Source of the DNA: Rhodospirillaceae bacterium
GTDB lineage: Bacteria; Pseudomonadota; Alphaproteobacteria; Rhodospirillales; Magnetovibrionaceae
Length of the DNA: 9,129 bases
Direction of reading: 5' to 3'
Assembly (NCBI GenBank): GCA_002401565.1
Contig: NVTL01000040.1
Location: 1 to 9,129 of the forward strand
The translations under genes and the position numbers were made by a program. Below, one piece after another: positions 1 to 6,271 of the stretch. The notes beneath the pieces were generated by a model. It had not been told where the DNA came from. It worked only from the letters and a program-made list of their open reading frames with translations, and made no database searches. The first letter of the stretch is position 1; every line of letters begins with the position of its first letter.

Positions 1-789
1 GCCGCCATCGTCAGTGCCGCCGCCATGGAAAAAAGCAACCGCATCACCGAAGCCAACGCGATTTACGAAAAAATTCCTGACACATCACCACTATATTGGT
101 TTTCCCGTCAGCATCTGGCCAACAATTATGACCAATTGGAAAAAACCGAAAAAGCCATCGAAATCTTAAAGGCATTGGCCGAAGCCTATCCCAGCCGCGA
201 ACACCCGCTGATCGAATTGGGCGATATTTTCCGCCGCCACTCTCGCTTTGACGAAGCCATCATTGTTTACAGCGAGGCTTTGGATCGCATTGGCACCGCT
301 GGCCCAAAAAACTGGGACGTGTTTTACATGCGCGGCATTGCGTATGAGCAAACCAAACAATGGCCCAAGGCCGAACTTGATTTTTTAAAAGCCCTGACCC
401 TGAACCCCGATGAACCTCGCGTCTTGAACTACTTGGGCTATTCATGGATCGATCAGGGTATGCACCTTAAAAAAGCCCTCGAAATGATCCGCAAGGCCGT
501 TCAACTCAGGCCACGGGACGGCTATATCGTTGATAGCCTCGGATGGGGACTATTTCGCGTGGGTGATTATAAGGCCGCCGTAAAAAGTATGGAACGCGCC
601 ACCACGTTGCGCCCCGACGATGCTTTGATCAACGACCACTTTGGCGATGCATTATGGCGCGTGGGCCGTCTGCGCGAAGCCCGCTTTCAATGGCAGCGGG
701 CTTTGGATATGGACGCCAAGCCGGACCTGATTGAAGCCTTGCGCGATAAGATCAAAAATGGGCTTCCCGCCCCAGATCCTGCGCAATGA
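1..789 (+). CDS. Tetratricopeptide-repeat protein, 3' part (5' end outside window)
   Basis: The frame is open from base 1, and the first in-window ATG (base 25) is internal to a protein that starts upstream, so this is a C-terminal fragment of at least 262 residues. Counting from that ATG, about six TPR units can be followed, roughly residues 25-58, 60-93, 97-130, 132-165, 167-199 and 201-233. They show the usual alternation of small and aromatic positions, for example the LGYSWIDQG, DSLGWGLFRVGDY and HFGDALWRVGRL helices. TPR units form a superhelical protein-binding scaffold; no catalytic domain is seen. The stop overlaps the ispE start (ATGA), so the two are very likely co-transcribed and translationally coupled. 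A large TPR protein directly before ispE is a layout I associate with alphaproteobacteria. The specific partner or function is unknown, and whether the missing N-terminus carries a signal or lipoprotein sequence cannot be seen. Confidence 0.9.
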   Translation, partial: AAIVSAAAMEKSNRITEANAIYEKIPDTSPLYWFSRQHLANNYDQLEKTEKAIEILKALAEAYPSREHPLIELGDIFRRHSRFDEAIIVYSEALDRIGTAGPKNWDVFYMRGIAYEQTKQWPKAELDFLKALTLNPDEPRVLNYLGYSWIDQGMHLKKALEMIRKAVQLRPRDGYIVDSLGWGLFRVGDYKAAVKSMERATTLRPDDALINDHFGDALWRVGRLREARFQWQRALDMDAKPDLIEALRDKIKNGLPAPDPAQ

Positions 790-1778
790 TCGTTACCGAA
801 CGGGCTCCGGCAAAGCTGAACTTGTACCTTCATGTCACCGGAAAACGCGAAGACGGTTATCACACCTTGGATTCCCTAGTGGCGTTCGCCGATGTTGGCG
901 ATGTTATCACCGTTGAACCCCACAAAGACCATGAAGGCCTCAGCTTATCGTTGACGGGACCTTATGCGGCGGACGTGCCGTCTGGGCCGGATAACCTGGT
1001 CTTAAAAGCCGCTCGCCTGCTGGCTGAGCGCTTAGGTGTCCAAGCCAATGCTCACATCACGTTGGAAAAAAATCTGCCCGTGGCATCCGGCATTGGCGGT
1101 GGATCAACGGATGCGGCGGCGACCTTGCGCGCCTTGGTTAAGTTTTGGGCCTTAAAACTGTCCGACAAACAAATTCATCAGGCCGCCAATCTGATCGGTG
1201 ACGATAGCAATACCCGCCTGACGTTAGAGACTTTATTTTCTTCGTGGAGCGACGATCTTTGTTCGGCCCAAATGGATGATTTGGCTTTGCGTTTAGGCGC
1301 CGATGTTCCGGTCTGTTTAGAAGGCCGCACCGTGTTCATGGCCGGCATTGGCGAACAGCTGACCTTGGCCCCGCCCCTGCCCAGCCCGGTGTGGATCGTT
1401 TTGGCCAATCCTCATGTGGCGTTGTCGACGCCTTCCGTCTTTAACGCCCGCACCGACGGTTTTTCAACAGCCCAGCCTTTTTATGAAACCCCCAAAGATG
1501 TTCAGGGCTTGGTCAAGCTGTTGGCTCAGCGCAAAAATGACCTTGCCGCCCCCGCAATTGCCTTGGCGCCAAAGATTCAAGACGTGCTTGACGCCTTAAA
1601 CGCCCAAAACAACTGCCTGCTGGCCCGCATGAGTGGATCGGGGGCGACTTGTTTTGCGATCTTTTCTTCCCAGGCCTCGGCCCTGTCCGCTCAGGACAAT
1701 TTGGCGGAAACCCAGCCTTTATGGTGGGTGAAAGCGGCTCGGATCATGGATAGCCCAGACGCCAAAAACTGGCTTTAA
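786..1778 (+). CDS. ispE: 4-diphosphocytidyl-2-C-methyl-D-erythritol kinase
   Basis: Predicted cytoplasmic GHMP-family kinase that phosphorylates the 2-hydroxyl of CDP-methylerythritol with ATP, the fourth step of the MEP pathway to IPP/DMAPP. The N-terminal PAKLNLYLHVTGKREDGYH motif contains the catalytic Lys10. The ATP-binding glycine-rich motif is at residues 97-112 (LPVASGIGGGSTDAAA), GADVP with catalytic Asp172 is at 171-175, and the C-terminal glycine motif MSGSGATCF is at 282-290, so the active site looks complete. At 330 residues it is longer than the usual ~285. The excess lies mainly between the ATP loop and GADVP (about residues 131-163), where the E. coli enzyme is around 30 residues shorter. 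The reading frame is intact through this segment, so it is an insertion and not a frameshift. The ATG overlaps the preceding stop by 4 bases, implying coupling to the TPR gene. The identification is secure. Confidence 0.97.
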   Translation: MIVTERAPAKLNLYLHVTGKREDGYHTLDSLVAFADVGDVITVEPHKDHEGLSLSLTGPYAADVPSGPDNLVLKAARLLAERLGVQANAHITLEKNLPVASGIGGGSTDAAATLRALVKFWALKLSDKQIHQAANLIGDDSNTRLTLETLFSSWSDDLCSAQMDDLALRLGADVPVCLEGRTVFMAGIGEQLTLAPPLPSPVWIVLANPHVALSTPSVFNARTDGFSTAQPFYETPKDVQGLVKLLAQRKNDLAAPAIALAPKIQDVLDALNAQNNCLLARMSGSGATCFAIFSSQASALSAQDNLAETQPLWWVKAARIMDSPDAKNWL

Positions 1779-1820
1779 AAGTATTAATTTCAGGAAAATG
1801 CAAAAAACCTGTATTCGGGC

Positions 1821-1849
1821 TTGCGATCTAAAACGTTTACCCCTATTTT
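1821..1849 (+). promoter_or_regulatory. Candidate sigma70-type promoter of tRNA-Gln
   Basis: A TTGCGA -35 element (1821-1826) and a TATTTT -10 element (1844-1849) are separated by exactly 17 bases. They place the transcription start about 5 bases before the mature tRNA. The C-rich stretch just after the -10 resembles the GC-rich discriminator of stringently controlled stable-RNA promoters. The match is by eye. Read-through from ispE could also supply the tRNA. Confidence 0.45.
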
Positions 1850-1860
1850 CCCTCCACAAA

Positions 1861-1935
1861 TGGGGCGTGGCCAAGCGGTAAGGCAGCGGCTTTTGATGCC
1901 GAAGAGCGTAGGTTCGAATCCTACCGCCCCAACCA
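1861..1935 (+). tRNA. trnQ: tRNA-Gln (anticodon UUG)
   Basis: A full cloverleaf can be drawn. The acceptor arm TGGGGCG (1861-1867) pairs perfectly with CGCCCCA (1925-1931). The D stem is GCC/GGC, the anticodon arm is 1886-1902 with loop TTTTGAT and anticodon TTG at 1893-1895, and the T arm is GTAGG-TTCGAAT-CCTAC (1908-1924). The discriminator A (1932) is followed by an encoded CCA (1933-1935). It decodes CAA, and CAG by wobble. One oddity is that the outermost anticodon-stem pair (27-43) is G opposite A, where related tRNA-Gln genes usually have a Watson-Crick pair; the other four pairs are intact. It lies 82 bases after ispE on the same strand. Confidence 0.95.
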
Positions 1936-1953
1936 ATCTCTCAAAAAAACCGT

Positions 1954-1976
1954 TATCTGATGTCAGATGTCAGATA
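1954..1976. repeat. Short tandem and inverted repeat after tRNA-Gln
   Basis: GATGTCA occurs twice in tandem (1959-1965, 1966-1972), followed by GAT. The outer heptamers TATCTGA (1954-1960) and TCAGATA (1970-1976) are perfect inverted repeats around a 9-base centre. No T-tract follows, so this is not a standard terminator. It could be an RNA-processing hairpin, a protein site, or chance. Confidence 0.5.
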
Positions 1977-2121
1977 CATCTTAAAATGTCGTTTCACAGC
2001 TTAGTTTGTCGTGAGATTCGGGCGATATCCTTATAAATCAGGACGTTGGCCTTTTTTGTGTTTGGGGATTGGGTTTTGTAGATTTGGTGTATTTTAAGCC
2101 TGCTTACCGTAGAATGCAGTA

Positions 2122-2136
2122 AGGTGCATAGCACCT
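2122..2136. repeat. Perfect six-pair hairpin, three-base loop
   Basis: AGGTGC and GCACCT are perfect inverted repeats around ATA. There is no U-tract on either strand next to the stem, so a terminator is unlikely. It lies in the AT-rich region about 100 bases upstream of the small ORF and could be a leader RNA structure or an operator. Confidence 0.45.
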
Positions 2137-2222
2137 CAAAATAGTAAGTAAACATAACCTATATTTGCAAGTAAACTTATTTTTATACAGTATTTATACG
2201 CCATTTATCTAAATACACTCAA

Positions 2223-2248
2223 TTCGTGACGGGAGGTTTCGTCATGAG
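2223..2248 (+). promoter_or_regulatory. Ribosome-binding-site hairpin of the small ORF
   Basis: Bases 2224-2231 can pair with 2240-2247 (eight pairs, one of them G-U; an extra U-G pair is possible at 2223/2248). This leaves the loop GGAGGTTT (2232-2239). The Shine-Dalgarno core GGAGG is entirely in the loop, and the ATG (2244-2246) is entirely in the 3' arm. If it forms in the mRNA, the 30S subunit could dock on the exposed Shine-Dalgarno sequence while the start codon is held in a stem. That would be a plausible translational control point, or simply a structured initiation site. Confidence 0.5.
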
Positions 2249-2330
2249 CATTTATGAAAACACCCTCAACGACTGTCCGTCGTCTTATGAATTGCTCTGG
2301 GTCAGTTTCAACGCCTTTAAAGACGAATGA
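2244..2330 (+). CDS. Small protein of 28 residues, unknown function
   Basis: The ORF has an ATG start and TGA stop. A strong Shine-Dalgarno sequence (GGGAGG, 2231-2236) lies 7 bases before the ATG, and this is the main reason to believe it is translated. The peptide begins MSIYENTLNDCPSSYELLW and ends VSFNAFKDE. It has one Cys and one Trp, is acidic overall, and shows no signal sequence, membrane helix or known domain. I do not recognise it. Its TGA (2328-2330) directly touches the stop codon of the convergent phosphatase gene (2331-2333), so the two transcripts must run into each other. Possibilities are a small regulatory protein, a leader peptide whose product is the act of translation, or a genus-specific small protein. 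No downstream plus-strand gene exists for it to attenuate, which argues against a classical leader. Confidence 0.55.
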   Translation: MSIYENTLNDCPSSYELLWVSFNAFKDE

Positions 2331-5300
2331 TCAAAATCTAAAGCCAATGATAGAGACATCATCTCGGCGTTTTTCAAGGTCTTGGTAATCAAGAAGCGCG
2401 CGGTAAACGGATTTTTTCTGCTCATTCATGGATTGCTGTTCAATTTCTAACAACAATTTTTTAAGCCGCCGTTTGCCATACATACGCTTGCGTTCGCCAC
2501 CGACCTGATCAACAAGCCCGTCCGTGGTCATATAAAACGTTTGGCCCATTTTTAACGAAACCGTATTTTCGTCATATCCTTGGTCATAAGGAATGCCCCG
2601 GTACCCCATGCCGGCTTTGGTGCCTTTGATGGTGGTGACTTCGGCGCCATCGTTAATCATCAATTCAAACCGAGCCCCGACAAAAGTCATTTCAGGTTCT
2701 TCGGGAACAAAATAACAAGCCCCCAATTCGATGCCATCATCGGAATGCCCCCCGCCGTAATGTTGGCTGAGGCTGACTTGAATATATTGATGAACCCGCG
2801 ACACCAGTTCGCCAACATTACCGCCTTCGATTTCGCTCATGGCTCGTTCTAAGGCGCCAATGGAAATCAAGGTCATAAACGCACCGGGAACACCGTGCCC
2901 TGTGCAATCGCCCAGAATAATCAAACACCCATCGCCCCATGCACCGTGCCAATAAATATCGCCACCGACAACATCACGGGGTTCCCAAATCACAAAATGC
3001 TCTTGGGTTACGGCGGATAACACACCATCATCGGGAAGAATAGAGCGTTGAATACGGCTGGCGTATTGAATGCTTTCGGTGATCAGGTCGTTTGTGGCTT
3101 TTAATTCCTGGGTGCGCTCGATGACACGGTCTTCCAATTCATCCCTAGATTTGCGCATGGTCAAGGTGGCTTTTTCGCCCAACATTAACGTTACCAACAG
3201 CGCAGATATGGTCAACAGCAAGGTGATGCCCGTGATAACCAAAAGACTTAAACGCAGACTGTAGTATCCAGAAAAGGCCTCATCCACATCTATTTCAGAG
3301 GCAATGCCCAAGCCTAAGCGTTCGTTCCACACCCACGTACCAAAGACTTGAACGCCGCGGTAATCACGATAGCCCGTATCAACATTTCGCCCCAGATCGC
3401 TGTAACCATTCAGAAAATTGTCCAAGGAAGTATCTGCGCTGATGCGCAACAGATCCGCCGCCATTTGCGTGAGGGAGCGTTCAGCCATTGGTTTTTTGGG
3501 TTGAAATCCATCCATCATATTCCCACCGGGATCACGGACTTGTATGCGGACTTGCTTGCTGACGTCCTTGGACAGTAAGCCGATTTTTATCAAATCTGTT
3601 TTAAATCGACTCTCTGTAACCTGCACACCTTCGTGATCAATCAGGTAACTTTCCCCCGATTGCCCCAACCGACCGGCCTGCATGATTTTGGACAATCGTC
3701 CTTCCGGTTTCAGGCGCTGTGTCAACACAGCCAAAACCAACCCATTTGTGTCCCGAATAGGCACCGCAAAAAACATGGTCAGCGGCTTTTTTATATCCGG
3801 TTCAGATGCATTGTCCTGAACAGTCAGGCTGACATCTGAACGAATGGGCGGAATGAAAACGGCTTGCCCTTGAAAGGCATTGGACAACAGATATGGTTTT
3901 TGTTCGGCAATGAGGTTTTTCGTCCCTAAGTTGGCGTCACGACCAGAACCAACACTGATGGTGTCTTTATCAATGATGAAAAAACCAATTTTTCCGAACT
4001 CTGCTTCATTTTTTTTGAAAAAGGCCCGAGCATCGGCCAATGGAAGTGACCCTTTAAGGATTTCCGGCACGGCTGGGACAGCCAACAAGCGTTTTGTGAT
4101 GGCGACAAGTTCGGGGTCTCGCCCCAATCGCAAAAGGAAGTTTTGGCGAGATTGAATCCAAGAATCCAATCGATCCATGGTGCCGTGTATAACCACGTCT
4201 AAGTCATCTGCGGTCGAAGCCAGCGCTGTGCTTTTGTTTTGTTCCAAGGCGCGCCAAACCAGACCCGCGACCAAGACCACCATCAGACTGGTTGCGATCA
4301 TGGCAATCATACGAAAACGGGTTGATCCAAAATGATTGGCTAGTTTTTCATCGGACAAAATGCGTGGCAGCAACAAAGCCGACAGCAACATCACAACAAA
4401 AACCAAAATGACGCCGACAATCATCCACGATATGCCAGCCTCTTCTTGAGTTTGGACGCCCCCTCGACTGGCGGCGCTATCTTGGGCCTTTACCCATTTG
4501 TTCATCAACTGGCGTTTTTCAGTTTCGGTGATGCTGTCCAAAGCCTTGGTCAGAATTGACTGAAGAAGGGGCTTTTCTCGGTGAGAGAAAAAGAACAGAG
4601 ACGAGGCTTTGAAGATATTTTGAGCAATCCCCTGAATGCCCGTGATCAATTCCGTGCGAATAAGTTCTTCGATGACAAATTGCGATTCAAAAGTAGCCTC
4701 TACGTCTTCGTTCAACACGGCGTAAAGGGACGCCAGCTGGTTTTTGGTTTCAACAATTTCAATGTCCGGAAATTTCTCTCGGATTTTTGGAATCGTGCCA
4801 AAGCCCGTCACAATCGCCAGTTTTTTGCCTTTTAAATCAGCAAAGGACCGTGCCGAACTGGTGCCCTGCTTGACATAAAGGAATTCTTTAGCCGTAAAAT
4901 AAGGATTGCTGTACAGGCCATAAGTGGCTCGTTTATCGGTGTAATAGGTGGCGGGCAAAAGGTCGATTTTTCCATCTTTAAAATCCGCCAGCAACGTGCT
5001 CCATTCATCACTGATCACCTTAATTTTTAGGCCCGTTTTTTTCAGAACAAGCGTAATAAAATCGCCGGAAATACCACCTGTTGTTCCATTTCCATTGGTT
5101 CTGATAAAGGGGAACCATTCTTCGACCCCCACAGTCATGACCGGATTGTTTTTAATCCATGCCCGTTCTTCGGCTGTGAGAATATCTATTTGTGCGGAGC
5201 TTCCGGTAGAGGCTGGCACATAATAAATTTGCACCGTGCCAATCGTCGAACCCTCGAATATTGAATCTGCCGCAAATGAACTAAAAGCTTGAATGTCATT

Positions 5301-5948
5301 TGGAATAGTTTCGCCATAAACGACTTGGTTATTTTGTCGAAAATATGTGAGTAGTATTTCTTGATCGATGGTTTCCGTGACGACCAAGCCTTTAATTTCA
5401 GGGTGTTCTTCCAAGAAATTTTCAAGAACAGCCAGCAATTGATCTTCATCAAGATTGTAAATAGCACGATTGGTGAAGGCTGCTATTTTACGGGCTAAAT
5501 CCTGCCCGGCTTTGCCGTTGTCGGGTGGCGGATTTGATTTTACGTCTGCCGCAAAAATTGCCTCATAATAAATGTTAAGATCACCAATTTTCTCTTCGTT
5601 AAAGACAATCGGTGCCGTGTACGCGGTCAAGCCTTGCAGGTTTTTTGGAAGAATTTTATCGTAAGATTCCACGCTGCCAGCGCGCGAAAAAGAGAGCACA
5701 GCCTCTTTGCTATAAGAATCAATGATCGTTAACGCCTTGATGGCTTTATTGCTCTTTAAGGTAAAGGCGACAATGTCTTTAACTTGTTCGGTGTTCAGGT
5801 CAAACAGCGCGCGTTTTACGGCTGAGGCCATCTCTTCGGCAACCGCTTGTTCTCGGGCGTTGCCGATGGGCTCTGCGGCACCAACCCAATTGGGCGATGC
5901 TATAAAGACAAATAATGCCAAAAACAGATGAACAAAACGTAAGTTCAC
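2331..5948 (-). CDS. SiaA-like membrane sensor PP2C (SpoIIE-type) phosphatase with Venus-flytrap and dCache domains
   Basis: 1205 residues. Residues 1-24 are a signal sequence. Two tandem homologous ~100-residue units follow (about 34-132 and 148-245, both ending in a G-x-(L/V)-x-IYY strand), then an SBP_bac_3 Venus-flytrap domain (about 258-487, starting LTAEERAWIKNNPVMTVGV). Helices lie at about 507-528 and 547-566. A dCache-like periplasmic domain follows (about 567-897, ending with DYRGVQVFGTWVW and IASEIDVDEAF), then a helix at 900-922 and a coiled coil at 930-957. The PP2C phosphatase covers 965-1205, with metal-ligand Asp at GGD997, GD1014CTGHG, TTD1143G and RRD1196D. No HAMP domain is evident. 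SiaA-type phosphatases dephosphorylate SiaC; here the target is inferred to be the SiaC protein encoded in the same locus. The start is GTG at 5946-5948, with GAGGGG six bases upstream, and it gives a clean signal peptide. The exact ligand is unknown. Confidence 0.9.
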   Translation of the reverse strand: MNLRFVHLFLALFVFIASPNWVGAAEPIGNAREQAVAEEMASAVKRALFDLNTEQVKDIVAFTLKSNKAIKALTIIDSYSKEAVLSFSRAGSVESYDKILPKNLQGLTAYTAPIVFNEEKIGDLNIYYEAIFAADVKSNPPPDNGKAGQDLARKIAAFTNRAIYNLDEDQLLAVLENFLEEHPEIKGLVVTETIDQEILLTYFRQNNQVVYGETIPNDIQAFSSFAADSIFEGSTIGTVQIYYVPASTGSSAQIDILTAEERAWIKNNPVMTVGVEEWFPFIRTNGNGTTGGISGDFITLVLKKTGLKIKVISDEWSTLLADFKDGKIDLLPATYYTDKRATYGLYSNPYFTAKEFLYVKQGTSSARSFADLKGKKLAIVTGFGTIPKIREKFPDIEIVETKNQLASLYAVLNEDVEATFESQFVIEELIRTELITGIQGIAQNIFKASSLFFFSHREKPLLQSILTKALDSITETEKRQLMNKWVKAQDSAASRGGVQTQEEAGISWMIVGVILVFVVMLLSALLLPRILSDEKLANHFGSTRFRMIAMIATSLMVVLVAGLVWRALEQNKSTALASTADDLDVVIHGTMDRLDSWIQSRQNFLLRLGRDPELVAITKRLLAVPAVPEILKGSLPLADARAFFKKNEAEFGKIGFFIIDKDTISVGSGRDANLGTKNLIAEQKPYLLSNAFQGQAVFIPPIRSDVSLTVQDNASEPDIKKPLTMFFAVPIRDTNGLVLAVLTQRLKPEGRLSKIMQAGRLGQSGESYLIDHEGVQVTESRFKTDLIKIGLLSKDVSKQVRIQVRDPGGNMMDGFQPKKPMAERSLTQMAADLLRISADTSLDNFLNGYSDLGRNVDTGYRDYRGVQVFGTWVWNERLGLGIASEIDVDEAFSGYYSLRLSLLVITGITLLLTISALLVTLMLGEKATLTMRKSRDELEDRVIERTQELKATNDLITESIQYASRIQRSILPDDGVLSAVTQEHFVIWEPRDVVGGDIYWHGAWGDGCLIILGDCTGHGVPGAFMTLISIGALERAMSEIEGGNVGELVSRVHQYIQVSLSQHYGGGHSDDGIELGACYFVPEEPEMTFVGARFELMINDGAEVTTIKGTKAGMGYRGIPYDQGYDENTVSLKMGQTFYMTTDGLVDQVGGERKRMYGKRRLKKLLLEIEQQSMNEQKKSVYRALLDYQDLEKRRDDVSIIGFRF

Positions 5949-5954
5949 GGTGGT

Positions 5955-5960
5955 CCCCTC
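5955..5960 (-). promoter_or_regulatory. Ribosome-binding site deciding the GTG start of the phosphatase
   Basis: Read on the minus strand, GAGGGG is followed by six bases (ACCACC) and then GTG. This, with the immediately following signal peptide, supports the non-ATG start. Confidence 0.6.
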
Positions 5961-5963
5961 AAA

Positions 5964-5979
5964 ACAACACAGGTGTTGT
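5964..5979. repeat. 16-base inverted repeat in the phosphatase leader
   Basis: ACAACAC and GTGTTGT are perfect inverted repeats with a two-base centre (AG). A two-base centre is too tight for full pairing as an RNA hairpin but suits a dimeric DNA-binding protein. The repeat lies just upstream of the ribosome-binding site, where a bound repressor could block elongation. The ACAGGTGT within it recurs at 6074-6081. Confidence 0.45.
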
Positions 5980-6037
5980 ACACTTTAATTCAGCATAAAC
6001 GACTAGCAGAGGAACAACAATAAATCCTCTGTACAAC
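5975..6037. repeat. Distant inverted repeat flanking the phosphatase leader
   Basis: GTTGTACA (5975-5982) and TGTACAAC (6030-6037) are exact 8-base reverse complements 47 bases apart. A smaller inverted pair, AGAGGA (6008-6013) and TCCTCT (6025-6030), lies between them. If transcription starts near 6032 most of this is in the 5' leader and could fold into a long-range stem. Alternatively the two 8-mers are paired operator half-sites. Confidence 0.4.
5992..6020 (-). promoter_or_regulatory. Alternative weaker promoter for the phosphatase gene
   Basis: Read on the minus strand, TTGTTG (6015-6020), a 17-base spacer and TATGCT (5992-5997) form a moderate sigma70-like match closer to the gene than the main candidate. 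The 16-base inverted repeat would then lie just after the transcription start. It ranks below the 6039-6067 candidate because its boxes match less well. Confidence 0.25.
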
Positions 6038-6038
6038 T

Positions 6039-6067
6039 GTTATATTCGAATATACTAATAGTATCAA
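6039..6067 (-). promoter_or_regulatory. Near-consensus promoter for the phosphatase gene
   Basis: Read on the minus strand, TTGATA (6062-6067) and TATAAC (6039-6044) each match the sigma70 consensus at five of six positions and are separated by exactly 17 bases. Transcription would start near 6032 and give a leader of about 85 bases. The spacer contains a perfect 14-base palindrome that overlaps the -10 box, suggesting a regulated promoter. Alphaproteobacterial promoters vary, so this is a sequence match only. Confidence 0.5.
6041..6054. promoter_or_regulatory. Candidate operator: 14-base perfect palindrome in promoter spacer
   Basis: TATATTCGAATATA is a perfect palindrome overlapping four bases of the -10 box and filling part of the spacer. 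A second inverted repeat, ATACT-AAT-AGTAT (6052-6064), overlaps its end and reaches the -35. A repressor bound here would occlude RNA polymerase. The bound protein is unknown, and AT-rich palindromes can also arise by chance. Confidence 0.4.
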
Positions 6068-6271
6068 TTTAGAACAGGTGTAAAATAATGGCGAGGCAAT
6101 TCTTATAACGCGTATTTATGGGCCTTGTCCTGGTGCCTCTGTTAACACAGCCGTATTCTTGAAAACAATAATAAGCTGGGCAATCTTGTGAGGAATATCG
6201 ATCAGTTACGTCATGTTTTCAAAGATTTTCTATGAAAAAAACAGACTGGTTTAAGGCCTTGCACAAGCCCT

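Larger units (their letters stand above)
1936..2243. other. AT-rich intergenic region between tRNA-Gln and small ORF
   Basis: No convincing gene is seen here. The region holds a short 7-base tandem/inverted repeat just after the tRNA, a perfect six-pair hairpin at 2122-2136, and two direct copies of AAGTAAAC at 2146-2153 and 2169-2176. It becomes strongly AT-rich toward 2220. A T6 run at about 2052-2057 is not preceded by a good stem, so no tRNA terminator can be assigned. The AT-rich part probably contains the promoter and leader of the small ORF, but no pair of -35/-10 boxes with good spacing stands out. Confidence 0.5.

Noticed and set aside
1178..1408. 76-codon minus-strand frame inside ispE
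   Set aside because: Shadow of ispE with no independent support.
1821..2036. 71-codon plus-strand open frame spanning the tRNA
   Set aside because: It reads straight through the tRNA-Gln gene and is compositionally non-protein-like.
2018..2057. Terminator after the tRNA, ending in T6
   Set aside because: Only a poor, interrupted stem can be drawn before the T-run.
6187..6202. TGTGA half-site as a CRP-binding site in the gap before the phosphatase
   Set aside because: The second half (TCGAT) does not match the consensus. A cAMP feedback loop would be attractive here but is not supported.
6235..6270. Rho-independent terminator for the siaB-to-binding-protein unit
   Set aside because: A T7 run exists on the minus strand, but the stem before it (GGGCTT/AAGGCC) contains a G-G mismatch and is separated from the run by about a dozen bases, so it does not fit the intrinsic terminator form.
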